Shown here one piece after another: positions 1 to 7,890 of a stretch of DNA of 32,139 nucleotides. The stretch comes from Bacteroidales bacterium. GTDB lineage: Bacteria; Bacteroidota; Bacteroidia; Bacteroidales; JAAUTT01. Each line of letters starts with the position of its first letter. Position 1 is the stretch's first letter. The DNA lies in assembly GCA_025361285.1 (NCBI GenBank), contig JANYAP010000051.1, forward strand, positions 1 through 32,139. The letters are read 5' to 3'. The notes under the pieces were generated by a model that saw only the letters and a program-made list of their open reading frames with translations, was not told the origin of the DNA and searched no databases. A program made the translations under genes and the position numbers.

Positions 1-113
1 GCGCTCTCATGAGCGAAAGCGAATAAAAAAGTAACAAGAAAAAAATTTGAAACTCCTTATAAATATTGACTTACAACTATGTTTTTAACATTTTAATGAG
101 TTTTATTAGTAAC
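1..113. repeat. Dispersed repeat, copy A
   Basis: This stretch matches 29949-30061 in the same orientation without gaps, about 85 percent identical over positions 5-113 (roughly 16 mismatches in 109 by eye). Shared landmarks are TCTCATGAG, AAGCGAATAAAAAAGTAACA and ATATTGACTTACAACT. The copy may extend left of the window. No reading frame is evident in it. It may be intergenic repeat DNA or the edge of a duplicated segment. Confidence 0.8.
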
Positions 114-221
114 ATTATATAAACAACGCAATAAATAATCTGATATATTAAATTCATAAAGCACTAATATACTGTTAATCACATCTCGATTATTCGCAGG
201 CTCATGATAACGCTGCATGAG

Positions 222-263
222 TTCTTGGCTCTTTGTTCTTGTTTCTTGTTTCTTGGCTCTACA
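222..263. repeat. Period-7 tandem repeat tract
   Basis: The sequence reads as six 7-base units: TTCTTGG, CTCTTTG, TTCTTGT, TTCTTGT, TTCTTGG, CTCTACA. It lies in the leader region of the exporter gene at 359. It is one of five period-7 tracts in this window whose unit sequences differ. Confidence 0.7.
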
Positions 264-305
264 CATTATATTAAGGCTGCTCGATACAAAAAAGTTTGAT
301 TACAC

Positions 306-331
306 TTGATTAAATATTTTTGTTAAATTTG
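306..331 (+). promoter_or_regulatory. Bacteroidota promoter for the exporter gene
   Basis: TAAATTTG at 324-331 fits the TAnnTTTG -7 consensus of Bacteroidota. A TTG at 306-308 is a possible -33 element, though the 15-base gap is shorter than usual. Transcription would start near 338, about 20 bases before the ATG at 359. Confidence 0.55.
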
Positions 332-358
332 CATAATCTACCTTAAATTACCTATCTA

Positions 359-1420
359 ATGCTTATAAACGTTATCCAACAAACAATTATGATTACCAGT
401 TTGGTAATGGTAATGATGTTGTTGATTGAATATTTTAATGTGCTAACTAAAGGCAAATGGGGTACTAGCCTTTATAAATCGAAGTTTAAGCAGGTGTTTT
501 TTTCGGCCTTGTTGGGGCTTATACCTGGTTGCATAGGCGGGTTCGCGGTTGTGTCGATGTTTACCCATAATCTCGTTAATTTAGGAGCACTTGTTGCTAC
601 AATGATTGCATCGAGCGGCGACGAAGCTTTCGTGATGTTTTCCATGATGCCCAAAACAGCTATTATTTTAAATGTGGTTATTTTTGGTGTAGCCATCGTT
701 GCTGGGCTGATTACTAATTTGTTTGTAAAATCCTATCCAATTGCATATTCCGATACAGCACACATGGTGGTACACCATCAGGAAATAAATTCCGACGCAC
801 ATTCGTGGAAAAACATTCGAGTAAACATCGCAAATATATCATTCCCAAGAGCCATATTGGTTTTAGGTTTATTTATGTTTCTTTTTGGTATAATTACTGG
901 TCAATTTGAGCACGGTGGACACGAAATTGGAGAACCATCCACTGCTACTCATTCCGAATGGGGACTCGAAAATTTACTGTTCGTAGGTTTATCCATAATA
1001 GTATTATACATATTACTAATTGTAGATGAGCATTTTCTGGAAGAACACCTTTGGGAACACATTATTAAAAAGCACTTTGTAAAAATTTTCCTTTGGACGT
1101 TTGGCGCTTTGATAGGTATTGAATTACTATTACATTATCTCGATATCGGTCTATGGCTTCAAAATAATTTGCTAATTGTTTTATTTATAGCTGTTTTAGT
1201 TGGTTTAATACCCGAATCGGGACCACATTTGATATTTTTAACATTATTTTTTAATAACACCATTCCATTTAGTATTCTTTTGGCCAATTCCATAGTGCAG
1301 GACGGTCACAGTGCCCTTCCTTTAATGGCCGAATCGAAAAAAAACTTTTTTTTAATGAAAGGAATTAATCTTTTTGTTGGTTTAATTGTTGGATTAATGG
1401 GCTATTTTATGGGATGGTAA
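359..1420 (+). CDS. Putative manganese/heavy-metal exporter (ArsP_2-like, about 10 TM)
   Basis: 353-residue inner-membrane protein that I recognise as the putative 10-TM heavy-metal exporter family (Pfam ArsP_2, often named putative manganese transporter). It has about ten hydrophobic segments. The two halves resemble each other: GLIPGCIGG near residues 53-61 is mirrored by GLIPESGPH at 282-290. TMIASSGDEAF (81-91) is mirrored by NSIVQDGHSA further on, each followed by a lysine and a VxGLI-type helix. That suggests an internal duplication. The central loops are rich in His and acidic residues (HMVVHH, FEHGGHE, DEHFLEEHLWEH), consistent with metal handling. The ATG follows a good -7 box. Substrate is inferred from family only. 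The gene stands alone, before lpd. Confidence 0.75.
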   Translation: MLINVIQQTIMITSLVMVMMLLIEYFNVLTKGKWGTSLYKSKFKQVFFSALLGLIPGCIGGFAVVSMFTHNLVNLGALVATMIASSGDEAFVMFSMMPKTAIILNVVIFGVAIVAGLITNLFVKSYPIAYSDTAHMVVHHQEINSDAHSWKNIRVNIANISFPRAILVLGLFMFLFGIITGQFEHGGHEIGEPSTATHSEWGLENLLFVGLSIIVLYILLIVDEHFLEEHLWEHIIKKHFVKIFLWTFGALIGIELLLHYLDIGLWLQNNLLIVLFIAVLVGLIPESGPHLIFLTLFFNNTIPFSILLANSIVQDGHSALPLMAESKKNFFLMKGINLFVGLIVGLMGYFMGW

Positions 1421-1425
1421 TGAAA

Positions 1426-1516
1426 TTTTTAATTGTCGATTTTTAATTTTTTATTTTTAATTGTCACGCATAAGTCATTTGTAATCTGTAATTTATAATC
1501 AGTCATTTATCATTAT
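1426..1516. repeat. Period-7 tandem repeat tract running up to lpd
   Basis: Thirteen consecutive 7-base units can be laid out: TTTTTAA, TTGTCGA, TTTTTAA, TTTTTTA, TTTTTAA, TTGTCAC, GCATAAG, TCATTTG, TAATCTG, TAATTTA, TAATCAG, TCATTTA, TCATTAT. The next heptad (1517-1523) ends in the lpd ATG, so the tract fills nearly the whole spacer between the exporter and lpd. No clear promoter is visible inside it. Confidence 0.75.
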
Positions 1517-1520
1517 TTAT

Positions 1521-2912
1521 ATGAAATACGATTTAATAGTAATAGGAAGTGGTCCAGGCGGATACGTAGCAGCTATTAGGGCTTCGCAATTAGGTTTGAA
1601 AGTTGGCGTAGTTGAACGCGAAAATCTTGGAGGTATATGCCTTAATTGGGGGTGCATTCCAACCAAATCGCTTTTAAAAAGCGCTCAAGTGCTTGAATAT
1701 GCGCAACATGCTGCCGATTACGGCATTAAGCTAGAAGGTACAGCAAAGCCCGACTTCACCAAAATTGTTGAACGTAGCCGTGGTGTAGCCGATGGTATGA
1801 GTAAAGGCATTCAGTTTCTTTTTAAGAAAAACAAAATAGAAACTATTTTGGGTACAGGCAAACTACTTAATAATAAAATAGTTGAAGTAACCGATAAAGA
1901 AGGTAAAAAAACTCAGGCTAGTGCCGACAATATAATTATAGCAACCGGAGCCCGATCGAGAGAACTGCCTAACCTTAAACAGGATGGCGTAAAAGTTATA
2001 GGTTACAGGCAGGCAATGAACTTAGCTAAGCAACCAGCCTCGATGATAGTAGTTGGTTCGGGCGCTATAGGTAGCGAATTTGCCTATTTTTACAATACCA
2101 TTGGTACAAAAGTAACGTTGGTTGAATTTCTTCCCAATATTGTTCCTTTGGAGGACGAAGAAGTATCGAAGACATTAGAGAAGTCGTTTAAAAAGGCTGG
2201 GCTGAATATACTTACTAGCTCTACTGTTGAGTCGGTTGATACTTCTGGGACACTATGTAAGGTGAAAATTAAAACACCTAAAGGGGAGGAAATTCACGAG
2301 GCAGAAATAGTTCTATCGGCTGTGGGTATCGCACCCAACCTCGAAAATATTGGTATTGAGGAACTTGGCATTGAACTCGAAAAGGGAAGAGTTAAGGTTA
2401 ATCAGTTCTACCAAACAAACATAGAGGGAGTTTACGCTATTGGCGATATTATTGCAACACAAGCACTTGCCCATGTTGCATCGGCCGAAGGTATTATATG
2501 CGTCGAAAAAATTGCAGGTCAAAACCCACATCCTATCGATTACAAAAATATTCCAGGCTGCACCTACACAAACCCCGAGGTTGCTTCGGTTGGCATGACG
2601 GAAAAAGCTGCAAAAGAGGCCGGATTCGATATTAAAGTTGGGAAATTCCCTTTCTCGGCTTCAGGAAAAGCCAGTGCTGCTGGAGCTAAGGACGGTTTCG
2701 TGAAAGTTATTTACGATGCCAAATATGGCGAACTACTTGGCGCTCACCTTATTGGAGCTAACGTAACCGAAATGATTGCCGAATTAGTGGTAGCCCGTAA
2801 TTTAGAAACTACAGGACACGAAATTATTAAATCGGTGCACCCGCACCCTACAATGAGTGAGGCTATTATGGAAGCCACCGCAGCTGCTTATGGCGAAGTA
2901 ATTCACTTGTAA
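1521..2912 (+). CDS. lpdA: Dihydrolipoyl dehydrogenase (E3)
   Basis: 463 residues, the usual family length. FAD/NAD-dependent oxidoreductase that re-oxidises the dihydrolipoyl group of 2-oxoacid dehydrogenase complexes or the glycine cleavage system. Seen directly: N-terminal FAD Rossmann motif GSGPGG (9-14), redox-active disulfide C40-LNWG-C45, second Rossmann motif VVGSGAIGSEFA near 177, FAD-contacting YAIGDI, and the C-terminal dimer motif HPHPTMSE starting near 440, which supplies the catalytic His-Glu pair. Start is the ATG right after the heptad tract. No E1/E2 genes lie nearby, so it probably serves several complexes. A strong hairpin follows it. Confidence 0.95.
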   Translation: MKYDLIVIGSGPGGYVAAIRASQLGLKVGVVERENLGGICLNWGCIPTKSLLKSAQVLEYAQHAADYGIKLEGTAKPDFTKIVERSRGVADGMSKGIQFLFKKNKIETILGTGKLLNNKIVEVTDKEGKKTQASADNIIIATGARSRELPNLKQDGVKVIGYRQAMNLAKQPASMIVVGSGAIGSEFAYFYNTIGTKVTLVEFLPNIVPLEDEEVSKTLEKSFKKAGLNILTSSTVESVDTSGTLCKVKIKTPKGEEIHEAEIVLSAVGIAPNLENIGIEELGIELEKGRVKVNQFYQTNIEGVYAIGDIIATQALAHVASAEGIICVEKIAGQNPHPIDYKNIPGCTYTNPEVASVGMTEKAAKEAGFDIKVGKFPFSASGKASAAGAKDGFVKVIYDAKYGELLGAHLIGANVTEMIAELVVARNLETTGHEIIKSVHPHPTMSEAIMEATAAAYGEVIHL

Positions 2913-2958
2913 TTTATAAATATGCGATAATCACAGTAACGAAATAATCGACAATAAG

Positions 2959-2996
2959 AAAGGTTGTGTAAAAAAGTTAATTACACAGCCTTTTTT
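2959..2996 (+). terminator. Rho-independent terminator after lpd
   Basis: GGTTGTGTAA (2962-2971) pairs with TTACACAGCC (2981-2990) in a 10-bp stem with one G-U pair and a 9-base loop. A run of T follows at 2991-2996, and flanking A/T bases can lengthen the stem. Confidence 0.85.
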
Positions 2997-3028
2997 GTTG
3001 GTATTGCCACACAAACACAATTTTCTAC

Positions 3029-3058
3029 TTGCTTTGGCGTTTTTATTTCGTACATTGT
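3029..3058 (+). promoter_or_regulatory. Possible promoter for the coiled-coil membrane protein
   Basis: TACATTGT at 3051-3058 has one mismatch to TAnnTTTG, and TTG at 3029-3031 lies 19 bases upstream, the usual spacing. Weak on sequence alone, but it sits between the lpd terminator and the ATG at 3104. Confidence 0.35.
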
Positions 3059-3103
3059 GGCAACCTTCAAAAATTAGCTAACTAACATAAAAAGCTATTA
3101 AAC

Positions 3104-3817
3104 ATGAAATCGACAAGTTCGTTAAATGGCTCAGTTTTGCATAATGCACTAGAAATGCTCGAAAATATTATTATTTCGACCTATGCAAATTTTAAATCAC
3201 TCCACTTACTGGTCATAATCAGCATAATAACACTGGGATTTTTTCAGACTTCGTGCATAATTAATGCACAAGAACCTGTCCAAAAAATTCGAATCGACTT
3301 AACGCCTCTCGAAACGGGCTCGGTTGCTACTCAGTTCGATTTTGTATTAGATAAATCGAGCAAATTCGAGGACAGCCGCGTAGTGAAGGCTTTTTGGCTT
3401 ACACGCTTAAAAGCTCATGTTGTGGATACAATAAAAACAGGTAATAAAAAACTCTCCGAAGCCCAAAAAACAATAGTAAAAAATCAATTAACCATCGATT
3501 CGTTGCAAGCCAGTATTATAAGCATAAATACAGATCTGGCCACTATTAATAGCGAAAAAAACAGCATGAAACTGTTCGGTGTACTAATCCATAAAAACAT
3601 CTACAACACTATTATATGGTTAATTATTAGCGGGTTAGTAGTACTACTTGTTATATTGAGTGTTCTATTTAAAAGAAGCAATTCCGTTACAACACAGGCC
3701 AAAACCGACTTGGAAGAGCTTAAAGAAGAGTACGAAACACATCGCAAAAGAGCCCTCGACCGAGAAGCTCAATTGTCGCGAAAGCACTTAGATGAAATTA
3801 TTAAATTAAAGAAGTAG
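3104..3817 (+). CDS. Conserved Bacteroidota coiled-coil membrane protein (often misnamed tRNA (guanine-N1)-methyltransferase)
   Basis: 237 residues. A hydrophobic segment near residues 34-50 ending in an AQE-like signal cleavage site is followed by an exported part with QFDFVLDKSSKFEDSRVV. Then come a long helical stretch (roughly 100-155), a transmembrane helix (NTIIWLIISGLVVLLVILSV, about 168-188) and a charged C-terminal coiled coil ending in lysines. I recognise this layout and the IYNTIIW and EEYETHRKRALDREAQLSRK signatures from a Bacteroidota family that databases often label as a tRNA methyltransferase. No SAM-binding motif is visible, so that label is very likely wrong. The first ~30 residues are unusual for a signal peptide, so the start may be further in, for example Met18. 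Confidence 0.7.
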   Translation: MKSTSSLNGSVLHNALEMLENIIISTYANFKSLHLLVIISIITLGFFQTSCIINAQEPVQKIRIDLTPLETGSVATQFDFVLDKSSKFEDSRVVKAFWLTRLKAHVVDTIKTGNKKLSEAQKTIVKNQLTIDSLQASIISINTDLATINSEKNSMKLFGVLIHKNIYNTIIWLIISGLVVLLVILSVLFKRSNSVTTQAKTDLEELKEEYETHRKRALDREAQLSRKHLDEIIKLKK

Positions 3818-4001
3818 AATAAATAAAAACTTCATTGCAGCTTATTTTATGTTGCAATTTGATGGTTAATAATTGCAATATTATTTAATATCATACACCA
3901 TTAATTGTTCACTGCCAAAAATTTAACAGATTTATGCTTGTTAATTTCTTGCCAAATAAACATTTCTAAGAAAACTAAAGAAAGAAAATTCTCGAACATG
4001 G

Positions 4002-4030
4002 TTGTAATAATAAAATAAATTGTATTTTTG
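4002..4030 (+). promoter_or_regulatory. Promoter of the rplM-rpsI-rpsB-tsf block
   Basis: TTG at 4002-4004, an 18-base spacer and TATTTTTG at 4023-4030 match the Bacteroidota -33/-7 consensus well. The start would be near 4037, giving a leader of about 55 bases. The preceding gap (3818-4001) is AT-rich and contains three ATTGCA-type words (3834-3839, 3853-3858, 3872-3879) that could form a weak hairpin. Confidence 0.75.
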
Positions 4031-4090
4031 CAGTCCATTTTACGATGGATTATTACGTATTAGCATATTAATTAAAAACTTAGATACAAG

Positions 4091-4546
4091 GTGGACACTT
4101 TGAGTTATAAAACGGTTTCGGTAAATAAGGCAACCGCAAATAAGGAGTGGATTGTGGTTGACGCAACAAATCAAACGTTGGGTCGATTCTCTTCAAGAGT
4201 TGCACAAATCCTTAGAGGAAAACATAGGCCTAGTTATTCCGAACACGTAGATTGCGGAGACAACGTGATTGTTCTTAATGCAGACAAAGTTCGGTTAACT
4301 GGTAAAAAATGGTCCGATAAAGTATATATCAGATATACAGGATACCCAGGAGGTCAGCGTTTTGCAACCGCAAAAGAATTAATGACAAAACATCCGATTG
4401 CATTAGTAGAAAAATCGGTAAGAGGCATGCTTCCAAAAAATCGTTTGGGCGATGCTATCTACGGTAATCTACACGTATATGCAGGAACTGAGCATCCTCA
4501 TGCAGCTCAACAACCAAAGGAATATAATATTAATACAATCAAATAG
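4091..4546 (+). CDS. rplM: 50S ribosomal protein L13
   Basis: 151-residue large-subunit protein. The family signature is seen: KEWIVVDATNQTLGR, HVDCGDNVIVLNADKVRLTGKKW, YTGYPGGQ, VRGMLPKNRLG, LHVYAGTEHPHAAQQP. The start is a GTG at 4091. The resulting MDTLSYKTVS N-terminus is the one typical of Bacteroidota L13, so it is preferred to the TTG nine bases later. It is first in the operon: rpsI follows after 5 bases. Confidence 0.97.
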   Translation: MDTLSYKTVSVNKATANKEWIVVDATNQTLGRFSSRVAQILRGKHRPSYSEHVDCGDNVIVLNADKVRLTGKKWSDKVYIRYTGYPGGQRFATAKELMTKHPIALVEKSVRGMLPKNRLGDAIYGNLHVYAGTEHPHAAQQPKEYNINTIK

Positions 4547-4551
4547 TTGGT

Positions 4552-4938
4552 ATGGAAGTTACTAATGCAATAGGGAGAAGAAAAGCAGCAGTTGCCCGTG
4601 TTTACCTCACTCCAGGTAAGGGTAATATTATAATTAACGAAAGAGATTTCAAAACATATTTCCCAAATTCACTACTTCAGTATATTGTTGAGCAACCACT
4701 TCATTTATTGGAAATTGCTCAAAAGTACGATATCAAAGTAAACCTCGACGGTGGTGGTATTAAGGGTCAGGCCGAAGCTTTGCGTTTGGGCATTACTCGT
4801 GCGCTAATTAAAATTGACGAAACCTGTAAACCAAAATTAAAACTTGCTGGTTTTACAACTCGCGATCCTCGCGAAGTAGAACGTAAAAAACCAGGTCGTC
4901 CGAAAGCACGTAAACGCTTCCAGTTCAGCAAACGTTAA
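4552..4938 (+). CDS. rpsI: 30S ribosomal protein S9
   Basis: 128-residue small-subunit protein. IGRRKAAVARVYLTPGKG at the N-terminus, GGGIKGQAEALRLGITRAL in the middle and the basic C-terminal tail KKPGRPKARKRFQFSKR are diagnostic. The tail normally reaches the P-site tRNA. The five-base gap to rplM shows co-transcription and probably coupled translation. Confidence 0.98.
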   Translation: MEVTNAIGRRKAAVARVYLTPGKGNIIINERDFKTYFPNSLLQYIVEQPLHLLEIAQKYDIKVNLDGGGIKGQAEALRLGITRALIKIDETCKPKLKLAGFTTRDPREVERKKPGRPKARKRFQFSKR

Positions 4939-5043
4939 TCGATATTATACGGTAGTTTAGTATCTAAATTGTTAAGACTTTCCAATGTTTTGGAGCTACT
5001 TAGCAATTGGTGAAAGAGAATGTAAACAATTAAAAAATAGTAA

Positions 5044-5928
5044 ATGTCAAGAGTATCAGTTCAACAATTATTGGATGCAGGTGTGCATTTTGGCCACCTT
5101 CGCAGAAAATGGAATCCAGCCATGGCGCCTTATATCTTCATGGAAAAGAACGGAATCCATATTATCGATCTTCATAAAACTCAGGCAAAGCTTGAAGAAG
5201 CTGCTTTAGCACTTAAAGCAATTGCAAAATCGGGTCGCAAAATATTATTTGTAGCCACAAAAAAGCAAGCTAAAGATATTGTTTCCGAACGTATCCAGTC
5301 AATTAACATGCCTTACGTAACCGAGCGCTGGCCAGGTGGTATGCTTACCAACTTCCCAACCATTCGTAAAGCAGTTAAAAAGATGTCGACCATCGATAAA
5401 ATGGCTACCGACGGTACATTCGACAACCTTTCGAAACGCGAAAAACTACAAATAGGACGTCAACGTGCTAAACTCGAAAAAAACTTAGGAAGTATTGTGG
5501 ATCTAACTCGTTTACCAGCTGCACTATTCGTAGTTGACGTTTCCAAGGAACATATCTCGGTTCGCGAAGCAAAACGTTTAAACATACCAGTATTCGGTAT
5601 GGTTGATACTAACTCGGATCCTAACTTAGTTGATTTTCCAATTCCAGCAAACGACGATGCTTCGGCTTCAATATCATTAATAATCGATGTTGTTAGTGCT
5701 GCAATTCAAGAAGGTTTGGGCGAACGTAAAAACGAACGCGACAAAGAAGATGGCGATAAGCCTGAAGGTGGAAAAGCCGATAAGAGTAAAGCTCGTAAAG
5801 GTGGCGACAAACCAAAAGCTAGAACTGAAAATCAACCACTTGAAGAAGAGGAATTAGCTATGCCAAAAGCCAAATTGGAAACTGGCATAATTAAAAAGAT
5901 AGCTAAGAAAGTTAAAATAGACGAATAA
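5044..5928 (+). CDS. rpsB: 30S ribosomal protein S2, with charged C-terminal extension
   Basis: 294 residues. Residues 1-225 are a normal S2: [62 protein letters not shown]. The remaining ~70 residues are an extension rich in Lys, Glu, Gly and Asp that ends in a basic helix ([10 protein letters not shown]). Bacterial S2 is usually about 240 residues. The 105-base gap after rpsI may hold leader regulation, but I see no named motif in it. tsf follows after 21 bases, the usual rpsB-tsf pair. Confidence 0.97.
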   Translation: MSRVSVQQLLDAGVHFGHLRRKWNPAMAPYIFMEKNGIHIIDLHKTQAKLEEAALALKAIAKSGRKILFVATKKQAKDIVSERIQSINMPYVTERWPGGMLTNFPTIRKAVKKMSTIDKMATDGTFDNLSKREKLQIGRQRAKLEKNLGSIVDLTRLPAALFVVDVSKEHISVREAKRLNIPVFGMVDTNSDPNLVDFPIPANDDASASISLIIDVVSAAIQEGLGERKNERDKEDGDKPEGGKADKSKARKGGDKPKARTENQPLEEEELAMPKAKLETGIIKKIAKKVKIDE

Positions 5929-5949
5929 CAATAAAATATACAATATATT

Positions 5950-6789
5950 ATGGCAATTACTGCTGCAGAAGTTAACAAACTTCGTCAAATGACTGGTGCT
6001 GGAATGATGGATTGCAAAAAAGCTCTGGAAGAAGCAAACGGCGATTACGAAAAAGCCTCAGAAATTATCCGCAAAAAAGGTCAATTAGTTGCTGCAAAGC
6101 GTGCCGACCGCGAAGCTACAGAAGGCGTTGTGCTTGCAAGTATTTCGGCCGATGCTACTTTTGGTGCTCTTACCGTTGTTTGCAGCGAAACCGATTTTGT
6201 TGCTAAAAACGAAAGCTTTGTTGCATTTGCTAAGTCGATTAACGATTTAGCTGTTGCAAACAAACCTGCCGATATAGCTGCTCTTAAACAATTAAAACTC
6301 GACAATTTAACTGTTGCCGATGTAGTTATGGGCAAGGTTGGTACAATTGGCGAAAAAATAGATCTTATTATTTATAATAAAATTGAGGCCGCTCAGGTTA
6401 TTGCTTACATACATCCAGGTAACAAACTGGCTACAATGGTTGGTTTCAACAAAAAACTTTCCGATGCGCAAATAGGCAAGGACATTGCAATGCAAATTGC
6501 TGCTATGAGTCCCGTTGCCGTTGATAAAGACGTTGTTCCCGCCGAAGTTGTTGCTAAGGAAAAAGATATAGCCTTGGAACAAACTCGCTTAGATAAAAAG
6601 AACGAAGGTAAACCAGCTAATATTCTGGAAAAAATTGCCGAAGGTCGTCTCGAAAAATTCTTTAAGGAAAGCACCTTGTTAAACCAGGAATTTATTAAGG
6701 ATTCGAAGGTTACCGTTCGCGAATATTTGAAAAGTACCGATAAAGACCTAACAGTAACACAATTTGTGCGTTACACACTTAACGCTTAA
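5950..6789 (+). CDS. tsf: Elongation factor Ts
   Basis: 279-residue guanine-nucleotide exchange factor for EF-Tu. The N-terminal UBA-like domain (VNKLRQMTGAGMMDCKKAL, residues 8-26) and the EF-Tu-contacting TDFVAKNESFVAFA near 81-94 are seen. The later core carries YIHPGNKLATMVGFN and DIAMQIAAMSP, and the C-terminal part ends LTVTQFVRYTLNA. It pairs with rpsB as in most bacteria and is last in its operon: a clear terminator begins 25 bases after the stop. Confidence 0.97.
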   Translation: MAITAAEVNKLRQMTGAGMMDCKKALEEANGDYEKASEIIRKKGQLVAAKRADREATEGVVLASISADATFGALTVVCSETDFVAKNESFVAFAKSINDLAVANKPADIAALKQLKLDNLTVADVVMGKVGTIGEKIDLIIYNKIEAAQVIAYIHPGNKLATMVGFNKKLSDAQIGKDIAMQIAAMSPVAVDKDVVPAEVVAKEKDIALEQTRLDKKNEGKPANILEKIAEGRLEKFFKESTLLNQEFIKDSKVTVREYLKSTDKDLTVTQFVRYTLNA

Positions 6790-6814
6790 AATTATTAAGC
6801 TGTTTATTATATAG

Positions 6815-6843
6815 AAGAGAGAGCCGAAAGCTCTCTTTTTTTT
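6815..6843 (+). terminator. Rho-independent terminator after tsf
   Basis: AGAGAGC (6818-6824), loop CGAAA and GCTCTCT (6830-6836) form a perfect 7-bp stem, extendable by A/G-U pairs. Eight T bases follow (6836-6843). Confidence 0.9.
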
Positions 6844-7109
6844 GCTACCTACTATTAAAAGCAAACATGTTTTCTTTTAATAAGTTTTATATTTGCACAA
6901 TTGACAAAAGTAAAGTAAATACATAGAACTTGTAATTAAATATGTTATATTAAATGTTTGAGAAACAAACCCTCTACCAAAGCAATCTTAGAAAGTATGC
7001 TGTCATTCCGACGTAGGTCGAAATAACACTTAATTACATGAGTTATTTTATTACGCCGTCATGAATTTTTCTACAGATATTAATTAGTTAATAATCAAAT
7101 TATTATAAA
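6844..7109. other. tsf-pyrH intergenic region with REP-like fragment
   Basis: A 266-base spacer. It holds the pyrH -7 box (6888-6895) and, around 7001-7027, GTCATTCCGACG followed by TAGGTCGAAATAAC. That resembles, from memory, fragments of short palindromic repeats scattered in Bacteroidota genomes. No convincing gene is present; the longest AUG frame in the spacer that I checked is about 20 codons. Confidence 0.4.
6888..6895 (+). promoter_or_regulatory. Predicted -7 box for pyrH
   Basis: TATATTTG matches TAnnTTTG exactly. No good -33 TTTG lies at the right distance. If used, the pyrH leader would be about 200 bases long. Confidence 0.5.
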
Positions 7110-7823
7110 ATGGCAACATACAAACGGATTTTATTAAAACTTAGCGGCGAGGCATTAATGGCCGACAAACCTTATGGCATTGACACACAACGCTTAATAG
7201 AATACGCTGAGCAAGTGAAAGAAGCTGCTAATTTAGGGGTTAAAATAGGTATTGTAATAGGTGGAGGCAATATTTTCCGCGGTTTGCGCGGCGTAAGCGC
7301 TGGTTTCGACCGGGTTAAAGGCGATTATATGGGAATGCTTGCCACAGTTATTAATGGTTTAGCAATTGCAAGTGCTCTGGAAAGTATTGGAGCTAAAGCC
7401 CGCGTGCTTACTGCAATAGGTATGGAGCCTGTTGGCGAGCGATATAGCAAGCAAAAAGTGGAGGATGCATTTGCCAATGGCGAAATAGTAATTTTTACGT
7501 TTGGCACTGGTAATCCGTACTTTACAACCGATACCGCTTCGGCATTACGCGCCGTTGAAATGGATGCCGAAGTTCTATTAAAGGGAACCAGAGTTGACGG
7601 CGTTTATACTGCCGACCCTGAGAAAGACCCAAAGGCCGTAAAATTCGACGAAATAACGTTCGACGAAGCATATACACGAGGCTTAAATGTAATGGATATG
7701 ACCTCATTTACAATGTGTAAGGAGAATAATTTACCTGTAATAGTTTTCGATATGAACCAAAAAGGGAATCTGAAACGACTTCTATCTGGCGAAAAAATTG
7801 GAAGCTTGGTAAAGGTTAAATAA
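7110..7823 (+). CDS. pyrH: UMP kinase
   Basis: 237 residues, standard length. Phosphorylates UMP to UDP in pyrimidine nucleotide synthesis; cytosolic hexamer of the amino-acid-kinase fold. Seen: KRILLKLSGEAL at the N-terminus, IVIGGGNIFRG phosphate-binding loop, GDYMGMLATVINGLA, and TGNPYFTTDTASALRA, which contacts UMP and is diagnostic for PyrH. The C-terminal IVFDMNQKGNLKRLLSGEKIGSLV matches the family. It sits between tsf and frr, the common tsf-pyrH-frr order, but terminator and promoter signals separate it from tsf. Confidence 0.97.
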   Translation: MATYKRILLKLSGEALMADKPYGIDTQRLIEYAEQVKEAANLGVKIGIVIGGGNIFRGLRGVSAGFDRVKGDYMGMLATVINGLAIASALESIGAKARVLTAIGMEPVGERYSKQKVEDAFANGEIVIFTFGTGNPYFTTDTASALRAVEMDAEVLLKGTRVDGVYTADPEKDPKAVKFDEITFDEAYTRGLNVMDMTSFTMCKENNLPVIVFDMNQKGNLKRLLSGEKIGSLVKVK

Positions 7824-7844
7824 TCGGTCGGAAATTTATTTTTT

Positions 7845-7852
7845 TATCTTTG
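7845..7852 (+). promoter_or_regulatory. Predicted -7 box for frr
   Basis: TATCTTTG in the 67-base pyrH-frr gap matches TAnnTTTG. It places a start near 7859, about 30 bases before the frr ATG, so frr may have its own promoter besides read-through from pyrH. No -33 element at proper distance was seen. Confidence 0.5.
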
Positions 7853-7890
7853 TTCATTTTTAACAACAAATACCTAAAAACTTCAAGTTT

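Noticed and set aside
222-263. Heptad tracts as a CRISPR array
   Set aside because: Units are 7 bases, contiguous and degenerate; there are no spacers and no cas genes.
3834-3858. ATTGCA...TGCAAT hairpin as terminator of the coiled-coil gene
   Set aside because: Six-base stem with a long loop and no T tract.
4985-5209. 74-codon plus-strand frame overlapping the rpsB start
   Set aside because: Out-of-frame shadow of rpsB; it starts in the spacer and has no recognisable motif.
7001-7027. GTCATTCCGACG-type fragment as a REP element
   Set aside because: Only one arm is present and no hairpin with a partner could be built, so it is noted only as part of the spacer.
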